In this document: in pieces, positions 8,205 to 16,756 of the stretch | Numbering within the stretch: the first letter of the stretch is position 1 | Layout of the letters: every line of letters starts with the position of its first letter | Assembly (NCBI GenBank): GCA_020633055.1 | Contig: JACKEJ010000007.1 | Location: 186,001 to 250,000, forward strand | Direction of reading: 5' to 3' | Source: Sandaracinaceae bacterium | GTDB lineage: Bacteria; Myxococcota_A; Polyangia; Polyangiales; Houyiibacteriaceae | Length of the DNA stretch: 64,000 bases | Position numbers and translations under genes: made by a program | The notes under the pieces: model-generated | The model's database searches: none | Told to the model about the DNA's origin: nothing | What the model saw: the letters and a program-made list of their open reading frames with translations, nothing else

Positions 8205-8867
8205 TCAGCGGATCTCGGCCAACAGTTCGCGCAGTCGGTCGAGTCCCTTGTGGTGCAGCCTGCTGGCCCACGAGATGCTCAGGCCCAGGCCCTGGGCCAC
8301 CTCGTCGAGCGGGCGCTCCTCGAGGTAGTACCCAACCAGGATGAAGCGCTCCCGCTCGGGGAGCTGCGTCAACGCCGCCCGGAGCACGTCTCGCTGCTCG
8401 CGGCGAAGCAGTGGCGCGTCCGGCGCGACCATGTCGTCTGGGTCGGCGTCGACGCAGCTGGCCACGAACGACGTGGTCAGTCGAGCCAGGGTGCGCTGGA
8501 TGGCCTCGGCGCTCTGCTCCGGCGTTCGGCCCGAGACGTTGGCGCCGCGTTCGAAGCCGGCGTGTTCCGCGATGTCGTCCGCAGCGTGCTGTCGCTTCGT
8601 ACGCAGCATGCTCTTCGGGGGTGCGTCCACCATCTTGCGCACCCCATCCAGCATGGCTCCTCGGATGCGATAGTAGGCGAAGGTGGCGAAGCGGGCGCCG
8701 CGCGACGGGTCGAAACGCGAGTGGGCCTCCAGCAGCCCCTGAATTCCGAACGCTTCCAGGTCCTCCACGGGGACGTGGTTGCCCATCTCGCGTCGCACCC
8801 GCCGAGCGATGGCGATGATCAGGGGCTTGTGCTCGCGTAGGATCGCGTCGCGGTCAGTGTCGCTCAT
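8205..8867 (-). CDS. RNA polymerase sigma factor, FliA/SigD-like group
   Basis: A 220-residue sigma-70-family factor. Region 2 has the FliA/WhiG-type order DLEAFGIQGLLEA, then FATFAYYRIRGAMLDGVRK, followed by APPKS in place of the usual W-x-PRS. Region 4 carries LPERERFILVGYYLEE and the helix-turn-helix LGLSISWASRLHHKGL. Region 1.1 is absent, as expected for alternative sigma factors. No flagellar gene is in the window, so the regulon may be something else, for example secretion or surface genes. The neighbouring TPR gene, 35 bases downstream, is probably co-transcribed. No anti-sigma gene is adjacent. Confidence 0.88.
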   Translation of the reverse strand: MSDTDRDAILREHKPLIIAIARRVRREMGNHVPVEDLEAFGIQGLLEAHSRFDPSRGARFATFAYYRIRGAMLDGVRKMVDAPPKSMLRTKRQHAADDIAEHAGFERGANVSGRTPEQSAEAIQRTLARLTTSFVASCVDADPDDMVAPDAPLLRREQRDVLRAALTQLPERERFILVGYYLEERPLDEVAQGLGLSISWASRLHHKGLDRLRELLAEIR

Positions 8868-8996
8868 GGCAGTCAGGTGGGAAGTGCGCCCCCTCGGAGC
8901 ACACGCTCGTACATGTGGGGACTTTGACGCGAAAGCTACGAAGCGCCAGCCGCCGCCTTGCGCTGGTGTCGGGTGTGGCTCTAGCCTTGCACGGAC

Positions 8997-9662
8997 ATGA
9001 GCACGCCCTCGCGCCCTGGACTGGCACGGACCGATCGCGGCGTCTCCCGGCCACTGCGCGCGTGGCTGGCGCGCGCGGTGCAAGACGACGCTGCCCTCTC
9101 GGAGCTCGCGCTGGCCTTCAACGCCCACACGCTCGCAGAGCGGCGGCAGCTGGCGAGCTTGCTCCATCGCGACATGGCGTCCGAGCAGCTCGACCCCGAG
9201 CGCGCTCAGGCGTTGTTCGCCGCCATGCTCGCCCTCGAGGAAGATCCCTCGCTGCAGGCCGAGTTGGTGGACAGGCTGCGCGCGCTCGAGCCGGCGGTCG
9301 CTGGGTTCGTGTATGGGGACGAGGGCCGCGGGGGCGCGCTCATCGCGCGAGAGCGTGCGCCCGCGCGCTGGGACTGCCTCCTGGTCCATTGGCAGGCCGA
9401 GCGTGCGACGCGGGTCGACTACGCAGAGGTCGACGCATCCGAGGCCGCCGACGTGCTCGCGGGCCTCGCGACGGGCGCTGGGAACACCCCCCGTCGGTCT
9501 GGGCCCGAGCGGGTCGTGGCTCATCCGCAGATTCCCTGGCGGCAGGTGAGCGCCCGGGTCGCCTGCGAGCGGCTTGGATTGCCCCTGCTGCGTTTCACAC
9601 GAGAGGGCGGGGCGCTACCACGCGAGGCCGAGCGCTTCGCTGGCATGGTCGCGCGAGGCTGA
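8997..9662 (+). CDS. Conserved-looking protein of unknown function
   Basis: A 221-residue soluble protein that I do not recognise. The N-terminal half is helical and charged (AVQDDAALSELALAFN, then RRQLASLLHRDMAS) and could be a helical bundle. The C-terminal half is mixed and contains no metal-binding or nucleotide-binding motif. It has no signal peptide or membrane segment. The stop lies four bases before the ATG of the receiver-histidine kinase gene, which suggests a shared transcript and perhaps a role as signalling partner or input domain; this rests on position alone. It is divergent from the sigma factor, with a 129-base shared upstream region. Confidence 0.55.
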   Translation: MSTPSRPGLARTDRGVSRPLRAWLARAVQDDAALSELALAFNAHTLAERRQLASLLHRDMASEQLDPERAQALFAAMLALEEDPSLQAELVDRLRALEPAVAGFVYGDEGRGGALIARERAPARWDCLLVHWQAERATRVDYAEVDASEAADVLAGLATGAGNTPRRSGPERVVAHPQIPWRQVSARVACERLGLPLLRFTREGGALPREAERFAGMVARG

Positions 9663-9666
9663 CGCG

Positions 9667-10908
9667 ATGGCGACCGTGCTTCACATCGAGGACGATCCCG
9701 TCAATCGCCGGCTCGTCACCAAGCTCCTCGGCGCTGCGGGCCATCGCGTCGTCGACGCCGCGACGGGGCTCGAGGGTATCCGTGTCGCGGCAGAGCTGAA
9801 CCCGGACCTGATCCTCGTGGACATCAACATCCCAGACCTGGACGGGTACGAGGTGACGCTGCGCCTGCGGGGGATCCCGTCCCTGGCCACGACGCCCATC
9901 GTCGCGATCACGGCGGAGGGCGACCGCGAGACCAGCCTCGCGGTGGGTTGCGACGGATTCATCGGGAAGCCAATCGACGCGCGGGTGTTCGCGCGCCGCA
10001 TCGAACGCTTCATGGCGGGTCGCCGTGAGCGCGGCGACGTCGCCAGCGGTGAGCAGCGCCTGCGCGTGAAGAGCCAAGAGATCGTCGCGCGCCTCGAGGC
10101 CAAGGTGCGCGAGCTGTCCGACGCCAACGTTCGCCTCGAGGAGATGGCGCGCCTGCGGCGGGAGTTCCTGCGCAACGTCACGCACGAGCTCGCGACGCCG
10201 ATGACGCCCGTCGTCGGATACTTGAGGCTCCTGCAGAACCAGGATCTGGGACCGCTGACCCCGGCTCAGATCAAGTGCGTCGAGGCGATGACGACGTCCA
10301 CCGAGCGGCTGCGGTCGGTGGTGGACCTCCTCCTCGACGTGAGCACGTTCGAGACCGGAAACATGGCGTTCACCTCGCGACGCTACGACTTCCTGGCGGT
10401 GGCTGGCGAGGCCATCGACGAGGTGCGCGGGCTCGCGGCGTCACTCGACGTGGAGATCGTGCAGGAGCCCGCAGCTCGCGGCCCCGAGTGCATCGGGGAT
10501 GCCGACAAGCTGCGACGGGCCATGGTCCACGTGCTGGACAACGCCGTGAAGTTCTCGCCAGCGGGGGCACAAGTATGCGTGGCCGTGAGGCGGGTCGACG
10601 GGAGCGCCGCGGACGGGGCGGCTCCCCGCGGATACACCCTGTTGGTCGCGGACGACGGTCCGGGCGTGTCCTCGGCCAAGATCGAGCGCGTCTTCGACCC
10701 GTTCTATCAGGTGGACGGGACGCGCACCCGCAAGCACCAGGGCGTCGGGCTGGGGCTCGCGTTCTCGCGCCGCGTGTTCGAGGCCCACGCCGGCAGCGTG
10801 ACCATGCAGTCGCCGCCACGCGAGGACGTGGCCGGGCACCGCTCGCGGGGCGCGCTGGTTGAGCTCACGGTCAGCCGTGACGGGGGTGCGCAGAGGCCCG
10901 CGTCTTGA
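9667..10908 (+). CDS. Soluble receiver-histidine kinase hybrid
   Basis: A 413-residue cytosolic two-component protein with reversed order: an N-terminal receiver domain (acidic pair at residues 8-9, phospho-acceptor Asp52 in LVDINIP, Lys in GKPID), a coiled-coil linker near 125-160, a HisKA helix with His173 in NVTHELATP, and an ATPase domain with N box (LDNAVKF), G1 box (DDGPG), F box (FDPFYQ) and G2 box (GVGLGLAFS). All catalytic boxes are intact. There is no membrane segment or PAS domain, so the input probably comes through the receiver from another kinase. The ATG at 9667 directly follows the preceding gene. Its stop overlaps the TTG start of the desulfurase gene. Confidence 0.88.
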   Translation: MATVLHIEDDPVNRRLVTKLLGAAGHRVVDAATGLEGIRVAAELNPDLILVDINIPDLDGYEVTLRLRGIPSLATTPIVAITAEGDRETSLAVGCDGFIGKPIDARVFARRIERFMAGRRERGDVASGEQRLRVKSQEIVARLEAKVRELSDANVRLEEMARLRREFLRNVTHELATPMTPVVGYLRLLQNQDLGPLTPAQIKCVEAMTTSTERLRSVVDLLLDVSTFETGNMAFTSRRYDFLAVAGEAIDEVRGLAASLDVEIVQEPAARGPECIGDADKLRRAMVHVLDNAVKFSPAGAQVCVAVRRVDGSAADGAAPRGYTLLVADDGPGVSSAKIERVFDPFYQVDGTRTRKHQGVGLGLAFSRRVFEAHAGSVTMQSPPREDVAGHRSRGALVELTVSRDGGAQRPAS

Positions 10909-12020
10909 TCTACTTGGACCACCACGCGGCGACGCCCATGGTGGCGGCGGCCGTGCGCGCGATGGCGGACGCCGGTGACCGCGCGTGGGCCAACCCGTCC
11001 AGCGTCCACGGAGCGGGCCGCGCCGCACGCGCTCTCTTGGAGACGGCGCGCGGGCAGGTCGCGGCGGCCCTCGGGGCAGCACCGGCGAACGTGGTGCTCA
11101 CCTCCGGAGGTACGGAGGCCTGCAACCTGGGTGTGCGCGGGCTGCTGGGGTTGGACGGCAGCAGCGGACGGGTCCTCGTCAGCGCCCTGGAGCACCCCGC
11201 CGTGCGCGCGACCGCGGAGTCTGCGGGCGAGGTGACGGTCTTGCCCGTGTGCGCGGCCGACCTGGACCAGGCGGAGGCGGCGCTCGCGAACCTCGCTCCT
11301 GGGGATGTGCTGGCCGTGCAGTGGGTCAACCACGAGACGGGCGTCGTGTTGCCCGTGTCGGCGTGGGCGCAGCGGGCCCGGGAGCGTGGCGCGCGCGTGT
11401 TCGTCGACGCCACGCAGGCGTTCGGGAAGTGGCCGCTACAGCTCGAGAGCAGCCCCTTCGACGCTGTCGCGGTGACGGGTCAGAAGGTCGGTGCCCCGGC
11501 GGGGACGGGCGCGCTCTGGATCCGGCGCGGCCACGATCTCGTTCCGGTGCTCACGGGTGGGGCCCAGGAGCGGGGGCGTCGCGCAGGCACCCCCTCGGTG
11601 CTCGCCCAGGTCGGCTTCGGCGCTGCGTGCGAAGCGTTGGCGGACTCGTCGGACTGGCTGGCACGCGCGGGGGCGCTCCGGGACCGACTGGAGCGGCACG
11701 CCATCGCGCTGGGCGGGCGCGTCAATGGCGTCCCGCTGCCTCGGGTCGAGAGCGTCACCCAGGTTGCGTTTCCGGGTCAGCGGTCCGACCTGCTGGTCGC
11801 AGCGCTCGACGTGGAGGGAGTCTGCGCGTCGGCAGGGGCGGCGTGCTCGAGCGGTCTGACCGAGCCGGTCCGGTCGCTCCTCAGCCTGCATCCGGACGAG
11901 CCCTGGCGCGCCGTGGCCTCGGTGCGATTCAGCTTGGGACCGGGCACGACGGTCGACGACATCGAAGGTGCGTGTGTCGCGCTCGGGCAGGTGGTCGCCC
12001 GCGCGAGCGGCGCACCGTAG
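10905..12020 (+). CDS. Cysteine desulfurase (NifS/IscS family)
   Basis: A PLP enzyme that takes sulfur from L-cysteine to form a persulfide, for Fe-S clusters or thiolated tRNA. The 371 residues fit the IscS/NifS group. Visible features are the N-terminal YLDHHAATP, TSGGTEACN (PLP phosphate), NHETG, the PLP lysine Lys194 in TGQKVGAP, and the mobile-loop cysteine Cys314 in SAGAACSSG. The start is a TTG overlapping the upstream stop by four bases (TTGA), the only start that keeps the YLDHH motif at the N-terminus. mnmA follows 101 bases later, which points to sulfur supply for tRNA thiolation. The isc scaffold genes are absent here. Confidence 0.93.
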   Translation: MIYLDHHAATPMVAAAVRAMADAGDRAWANPSSVHGAGRAARALLETARGQVAAALGAAPANVVLTSGGTEACNLGVRGLLGLDGSSGRVLVSALEHPAVRATAESAGEVTVLPVCAADLDQAEAALANLAPGDVLAVQWVNHETGVVLPVSAWAQRARERGARVFVDATQAFGKWPLQLESSPFDAVAVTGQKVGAPAGTGALWIRRGHDLVPVLTGGAQERGRRAGTPSVLAQVGFGAACEALADSSDWLARAGALRDRLERHAIALGGRVNGVPLPRVESVTQVAFPGQRSDLLVAALDVEGVCASAGAACSSGLTEPVRSLLSLHPDEPWRAVASVRFSLGPGTTVDDIEGACVALGQVVARASGAP

Positions 12021-12121
12021 CGAAGACGGCGCGGTACGTACCAAGCACGCGCTCGGGTTGGGCGTCGGGCGGGCGTCCCGGGAAGGGTGCACCCGTAGGG
12101 GGACGCTGCTAGATCGCCCCG

Positions 12122-13228
12122 GTGTCCGAGCCTCAGCCGCCGCAGCGTGTCCTGGTCGCGATGAGCGGCGGCGTGGACTCGTCCGTCGCGGCCGCGCTGC
12201 TGCACGAGCAGGGGTACGACCTGATCGGCGTCACGCTGCACCTCTGGGACGCGAGCGGCGCGGAGCAGGTGGGTCGCTGCTGTGCCCCAGAGGACCGCGA
12301 CGACGCTCGACGCACGTGCGAGGCCCTCGGCATCCCGCACTACGTGCTGGACGAGCGGGAGGCGTTTCGGAGGCACGTGGTCGAGCCGTTCTTGGACGAA
12401 TACGCGCGCGGCCGCACGCCCGTGCCATGTGTCCAGTGCAACCGGACAGTCAAGCTCGTGCACCTCGCCGACCTCGCCACGCGCTTCGGCGCGTCGCACG
12501 TCGCCACGGGCCACTACGCGCGCGTCGAGCGCGACGTGAGGGGGACGCGGCTCTTGCGCGGCGTCGACCATGGCAAGGACCAGAGCTATTTCCTGTACGG
12601 TCTGCCCCAGGACACCCTCGGGCGCATGATCTTCCCCTTGGGCGGGCTCCAGAAGGAACAGACACGCGCCGAGGGGCGGCGGCTCGGGGTCCCCAACGCC
12701 GACAAGCCCGACAGCCAGGAGCTGTGCTTCGTGCCCGATGGGGACATCCGCGGCTTCGTGGGTCGGCAGCGTGGCGCGCCAGCGCCAGGCGTGTTCGTGG
12801 ACGAGCGCGGTCGGGCCCTTGGGACGCATGGCGGGATCGAAGGGTTCACGGTCGGCCAACGTAAGGGGCTCGGGATGGGCGGGGGCAGCGGCAAACCGCG
12901 CTACGTGCTCCGCATCCTGCCCGCAGCACGAGAGGTCGTCCTGGGCGACGAGTCGGCGCTCGGCTCGCGCGTGGTGTGCGTGGACGAGGCGTCCTGGGTG
13001 ACGGGCCGCCCGCCCGCGGGGCCCTTTGCCGGGCTCGTGCGGGTCCGCTACCGCCACACGCCCGCACCGGCGTGGGTCATCCCGACGGGCGCGGGTTTCG
13101 AGGCGCGCTTCGACGTGGAGCAGCGGGCGATTACGCCTGGCCAGGCCGCGGTGGTATACGTCGGGGATGAGGTCATCGGCGGCGGTTTCATCAGCGAGCC
13201 ACAGCGGCAGGCGCAGCAGCATGCCTGA
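12122..13228 (+). CDS. mnmA: tRNA-specific 2-thiouridylase MnmA
   Basis: Adenylates U34 of tRNA Lys, Glu and Gln and adds sulfur to form 2-thiouridine. The 368 residues fit MnmA. The PP-loop SGGVDSS is at residues 15-21. The two catalytic cysteines are Cys103 (in VPCVQCN) and Cys202 (in QELCFV). The substrate segments GHYAR, KDQSYFLYGL and FTVGQRKGLG are present. The start is GTG. It follows a cysteine desulfurase, which in the usual relay donates the sulfur; no TusABCDE genes are nearby. Its last eight bases overlap the next gene. Confidence 0.96.
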   Translation: MSEPQPPQRVLVAMSGGVDSSVAAALLHEQGYDLIGVTLHLWDASGAEQVGRCCAPEDRDDARRTCEALGIPHYVLDEREAFRRHVVEPFLDEYARGRTPVPCVQCNRTVKLVHLADLATRFGASHVATGHYARVERDVRGTRLLRGVDHGKDQSYFLYGLPQDTLGRMIFPLGGLQKEQTRAEGRRLGVPNADKPDSQELCFVPDGDIRGFVGRQRGAPAPGVFVDERGRALGTHGGIEGFTVGQRKGLGMGGGSGKPRYVLRILPAAREVVLGDESALGSRVVCVDEASWVTGRPPAGPFAGLVRVRYRHTPAPAWVIPTGAGFEARFDVEQRAITPGQAAVVYVGDEVIGGGFISEPQRQAQQHA

Positions 13229-13814
13229 TGGCGCGTCCCTGGCTTCTCGCGCACGCGTGCTCTGCCTGACCGTCGGGTGCGCGCTCTCGCTGCTCGGTCT
13301 CGGTTGCGCCAACGGAGAAGGAGAGGGGGAGGTGACGGGGGCGGTGTTCGCGCCGGAGTGCGGCATCGACGACGCCACGTGGGACCTGCGCCCCAACTTC
13401 TTCGTGCAAGACACGAACATGAACACGGCCGTGATCCGCGTGCAGCACGGCAGCGACTACCAAGACCGCAGCGACGGCCTCGTCATCTCCATCGGCGACC
13501 TGGAGGAGGTGGGCGCGAACCTGGGCGTGCCGTTCGACCTCGCCGACCCCGAGTCGCCCATCGCCATCACGCTCACTCTCGCTGGGACGTGCCAGCCTGG
13601 GCGACGTGACCCTTCGGTCGTGCTCATCGCGCGCGCCGGCACCATCACGTTCGAGGCTCTGCACGACCCCCGGTCCGACAGCGGTCCGGAGACGCGCGCC
13701 ACCTTCAGCGGTGTGACGATGGACGACGGCGAGGAGCCACCGTCGACGGCCACGCTCGTGGGAAATTTCTCGTTCCTGTTCGCGCGCGGGCGCCCGGGCC
13801 AGCGCTTTCCGTGA
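13221..13814 (+). CDS. Predicted lipoprotein, unknown function
   Basis: A 197-residue exported protein starting inside the end of mnmA (8-base overlap). It has a basic n-region, a hydrophobic core (VLCLTVGCALSLLG) and a lipobox LGLGC followed by Ala-Asn. The mature protein is acidic and beta-rich, with two further Cys (ECGID and GTCQPG) that may pair. It is not a family I recognise; similar short lipoproteins of about 200 residues are common in Myxococcota. Its stop overlaps the GTG of the RNA methyltransferase by four bases, so it is embedded in the operon even though its role is outside the cytoplasm. Confidence 0.65.
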   Translation: MPDGASLASRARVLCLTVGCALSLLGLGCANGEGEGEVTGAVFAPECGIDDATWDLRPNFFVQDTNMNTAVIRVQHGSDYQDRSDGLVISIGDLEEVGANLGVPFDLADPESPIAITLTLAGTCQPGRRDPSVVLIARAGTITFEALHDPRSDSGPETRATFSGVTMDDGEEPPSTATLVGNFSFLFARGRPGQRFP

Positions 13815-15139
13815 GGTCCAAGCGACCGGTCGCGCGTGGGCCACGCGCTGGGGCGTCCCTTCCAGCGTCGGTCTCGGGGGTCGTCGAGCGTCTCGCCAGC
13901 GGGGGCGATGGCGTCCTGAGCACGCCGTTCGGTGACGTGCACTGCGCGGGGGCGTTCGCGGGTGAACGCGTGCGGCTGTCGGGGCTGCGACGCAAGGGCA
14001 AGCGCGTCCAAGCGAGCCGAGTCGAGATCCTCGAGGCGTCTCCCGCCCGGCGTGACCCTCCATGTGCTCACGCCGCGTCCTGTGGCGGCTGCCCGTTCAT
14101 GGCGCTGACCCCCGAGGCCCAGCGTGACGCGCGCCTAGGCCTGGTGGACCAGGCGCTGCGCCATGCTCGCGTCGCTCCCATCCATCCTCTGGAGCACGAC
14201 CCCGCCGGCGCGTCGCAGCCTCTCGCGTATCGAGGGCGGGCCCGCATGCGCTTCGAGCGCGGCGTCCTCGGTTACCGCAGCGCGGGCTCCGCCACGGTCG
14301 TTCCCGTCACGCGTTGCCTGGTGCAGGCGGCGGCCATCGCCGAGGCTGCGGCCGCATTGAGCGCGTCGCTCGCGGCTCTCCACGCGGAGCAGGCCCTGCC
14401 ACCGCTCGACGTTCATCTCGGGACCGGCGCGCGCGGTGCAGTCGTCGCGCTGCGCTGCGAGCAGCCGCTCCCCGCCGAGCTCTACGCGATGCTCGAGGGG
14501 TTGGTGGCCGCCGAGGCGCTGCAGGGTGCGGGGGTCCTCGCGGGCGGCGCCACGCGCCATGCGCACTTCGGAGACCCGAGCGAGGTGGCCGCGAGGCTCC
14601 CCCCCGGCGCGGGCGTCAGTCCCTTGCGCGTCCCGCTCGGAGGATTCTCTCAAGCGAACCCGACGGTCAACGCCGCGCTCGTCGCTACCGTGGTGGCCTG
14701 GGCGGACGCCGCGCAGCAGCCCACCCTCGAGCTCTATGCGGGCAGCGGGAACCTCAGCGTGGCGCTGGTGGAGGCCGGCGCCCTGCTGACGACGGTGGAG
14801 CACGACGCAGCCGCGGCGGCGTTGGCGGCGGAGAACCTACGTGAGCGCGGGCTCTCGGCCACAGCGCATCACCGAGATGTCGTCGACGCGCCTCGCGCGC
14901 GCTTCTCGCGGGTCGTCTTGGACCCTCCACGCGAGGGGGCGCTGCGGGTCCTCGAGAGCCTCGTCCGCGTGCAGCGCCCCGAGCGCGTCGTCTATGTGTC
15001 GTGTGATCCCCGCACGCTGGCGCGGGACCTCGCGGTGCTGGTGGAGGCTGGCTACGTGCTGGAGCGCGTTCGTGTGTTCGACATGTTCCCGCAAACGCCA
15101 CACGTGGAGTCGGTCGCGCTCCTCACGCGCGCGGCTTGA
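13811..15139 (+). CDS. 23S rRNA/tRNA m5U methyltransferase, RlmD/TrmA family
   Basis: A 442-residue SAM-dependent RNA (uracil-5-)methyltransferase. It has an N-terminal TRAM-like beta domain (SVSGVVERLASGGDGV), an iron-sulfur site formed by Cys85, Cys91, Cys94 and Cys169 (C-x5-C-x2-C, then a distant C), a SAM-binding motif (LELYAGSGNLS), the LDPPREGA motif, the nucleophile Cys398 in YVSCDP, and the general base Glu in the final PHVESVALL block. The Fe-S cysteines indicate the RumA/RlmD/RlmC side rather than TrmA. Which uridine it modifies is uncertain. The GTG start overlaps the previous stop (GTGA). Confidence 0.88.
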   Translation: MRSKRPVARGPRAGASLPASVSGVVERLASGGDGVLSTPFGDVHCAGAFAGERVRLSGLRRKGKRVQASRVEILEASPARRDPPCAHAASCGGCPFMALTPEAQRDARLGLVDQALRHARVAPIHPLEHDPAGASQPLAYRGRARMRFERGVLGYRSAGSATVVPVTRCLVQAAAIAEAAAALSASLAALHAEQALPPLDVHLGTGARGAVVALRCEQPLPAELYAMLEGLVAAEALQGAGVLAGGATRHAHFGDPSEVAARLPPGAGVSPLRVPLGGFSQANPTVNAALVATVVAWADAAQQPTLELYAGSGNLSVALVEAGALLTTVEHDAAAAALAAENLRERGLSATAHHRDVVDAPRARFSRVVLDPPREGALRVLESLVRVQRPERVVYVSCDPRTLARDLAVLVEAGYVLERVRVFDMFPQTPHVESVALLTRAA

Positions 15140-15178
15140 TACCGCCGGCGATGCGTCGTACGACCACCGCGACACCCG

Positions 15179-15640
15179 ATGCGTTGCCCCTTCTGTAGCA
15201 AGCTCGACAACAAGGTCATCGACTCTCGCCTGTCTCAAGCGGGCGAGGTGGTACGGCGTCGGCGTGAGTGCGAGGGCTGCGGCCGTCGCTACACCACCTA
15301 CGAGCGCATCGAGCAGACGTTGCCGCTGGTGGTGAAGAAGGATGGACGACGCCAGCCCTACGACCGGGTCAAGTTGCTGGCGGGCTTGCGTCGGGCGTGC
15401 GTGAAGCGGCCCGTCTCGGCCGAGACCCTGGAGCGGCTGCTGAATCGCCTGGAACGTCAGCTGGTGGACACCGGCGATCCGGAGGTCAGCTCGGCGTTGT
15501 TGGGCGGGAAGGTCCTGAGCGCGCTACGGGACACCGATCCCGTCGCCTACGTGCGCTTCGCCAGCGTCTACCGTGAGTTCCAGAACGCAGAAGAGTTCAT
15601 GGACGAGCTGCGCACGCTCGTGGACGAGAGCGGCGGCTGA
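15179..15640 (+). CDS. nrdR: Transcriptional repressor NrdR
   Basis: Nucleotide-sensing repressor of ribonucleotide reductase genes. The 153 residues match the family. A zinc ribbon is formed by Cys3, Cys6, Cys31 and Cys34, with the conserved MRCPFC start and RRRRECEGCGRRYTTYER. An ATP-cone domain follows at about 46-136 (VVKKDGRRQPYDRVKL). No ribonucleotide reductase gene or recognisable NrdR box is in the window, so its targets are elsewhere. It sits three bases before ribD, the nrdR-rib arrangement common in many bacteria. Confidence 0.97.
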   Translation: MRCPFCSKLDNKVIDSRLSQAGEVVRRRRECEGCGRRYTTYERIEQTLPLVVKKDGRRQPYDRVKLLAGLRRACVKRPVSAETLERLLNRLERQLVDTGDPEVSSALLGGKVLSALRDTDPVAYVRFASVYREFQNAEEFMDELRTLVDESGG

Positions 15641-15643
15641 GCG

Positions 15644-16756
15644 ATGGGCGCACCCGACCAAGCAGACCAGCGCCACATGCGTCGCGCGCTGCGGCTCGCC
15701 CGACGTGGGGACACCAGCCCCAACCCGCAGGTCGGCGCAGTCTTGGTGCGCGACGGCGAGGTGGTAGGCGAGGGGTATCATACGCGCGCTGGTGCGCCAC
15801 ACGCCGAGGTCGAAGCGCTGAAGAGCGCCGGGGCGGCTGCGCGAGGGGCGACCCTGTACGTCACGCTCGAACCCTGCAACCACCATGGGCGCACTCCCCC
15901 GTGCACCGAAGCGGTCATCGCGGCGGGCGTCAGCCGGGTCGTGGTGGGAGCGCTCGACCTCCATCCCCACGTGCCTGGTTCCGCCGAACGGTTGCGCGCA
16001 GCCGGCATCGTGGTGGAGCGCGGAGTGTGCGGCGAGGAGGCTGCTGCGCTGGTCCGGCCGTTCTTCAAGCACCTCACCACGGGCCTCCCCTACGTGTGCA
16101 TCAAGGCGGCCGTGACGTTGGACGGACGCATGGCCACGCGGACGTTCGACAGCAAGTGGATCACGTCTGACGCCAGCCGCAAGGAGGCGCACCGCTTGCG
16201 CGCGGAGAGCGACGCGGTGCTGGTCGGCGTGTCGACGGTGCTGGCCGACGATCCCCGCCTGAACGTGCGCGCGGTCGAAGGGCGCGATCCGCTTCGCGTC
16301 GTCGTTGATACGTCACTCCGGACCCCTGTCGATGCGGCCGTGCTGCAAGGAGAGCCAGGGGCGACGCTGGTCCTGCACGCCGCAGACGCGTCCCCCGCGC
16401 GAGTGGAGGCGCTGCGCGCCGCCGGCGCCGTCGTGCACGACGTCCCCCGGGGGCCCAGTGGGCTGGACCTCGGCGCGGTGCTGCGGGTCCTCGGGGAGCG
16501 CAACGTGGTGCGCCTGCTGGTCGAAGGCGGGGGGCGCGTGCATGGTTCACTGCTGGACGCTGGGCTCGCGGACCACGCATCGGTGTTCGTGGCGCCCATC
16601 ATCGTCGGTGACGCCGCGGCGCCTGCGTTTGCGTCGGGTCGGGGGAGCGATACGATGGCCGGCTCGTATCGCATCGCGAACGCGCGCGTGCGGCGGCGCG
16701 GACCAGACGTGTGGATGGATGGCCCGTTGGTGAAGGACCGATCGGAAGACAAATGA
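15644..16756 (+). CDS. ribD: Bifunctional riboflavin deaminase/reductase RibD
   Basis: Carries out two consecutive riboflavin steps: deamination of the pyrimidine intermediate, then NADPH-dependent reduction of its ribosyl group. The 370 residues fit the fused enzyme. The N-terminal CMP/dCMP-deaminase-type domain has the zinc ligands His53 (with Glu55 as proton shuttle, in APHAE), Cys78 and Cys87 (PCNHHGRTPPC). The C-terminal reductase domain begins near KAAVTLDGRMAT and ends with GSYRIANARVRR. Its stop overlaps the ATG of the next gene (ATGA), a clear sign of an operon. Confidence 0.96.
   Translation: MGAPDQADQRHMRRALRLARRGDTSPNPQVGAVLVRDGEVVGEGYHTRAGAPHAEVEALKSAGAAARGATLYVTLEPCNHHGRTPPCTEAVIAAGVSRVVVGALDLHPHVPGSAERLRAAGIVVERGVCGEEAAALVRPFFKHLTTGLPYVCIKAAVTLDGRMATRTFDSKWITSDASRKEAHRLRAESDAVLVGVSTVLADDPRLNVRAVEGRDPLRVVVDTSLRTPVDAAVLQGEPGATLVLHAADASPARVEALRAAGAVVHDVPRGPSGLDLGAVLRVLGERNVVRLLVEGGGRVHGSLLDAGLADHASVFVAPIIVGDAAAPAFASGRGSDTMAGSYRIANARVRRRGPDVWMDGPLVKDRSEDK

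Noticed and set aside
9313..9549. Small plus-strand open frame inside 8997-9662
   Set aside because: Out-of-phase shadow of the unknown protein gene; no start signal.
11661..11676. TGGCACGCGCGGGGGC inside the cysteine desulfurase gene
   Set aside because: Lies in coding sequence and lacks GC at -12.
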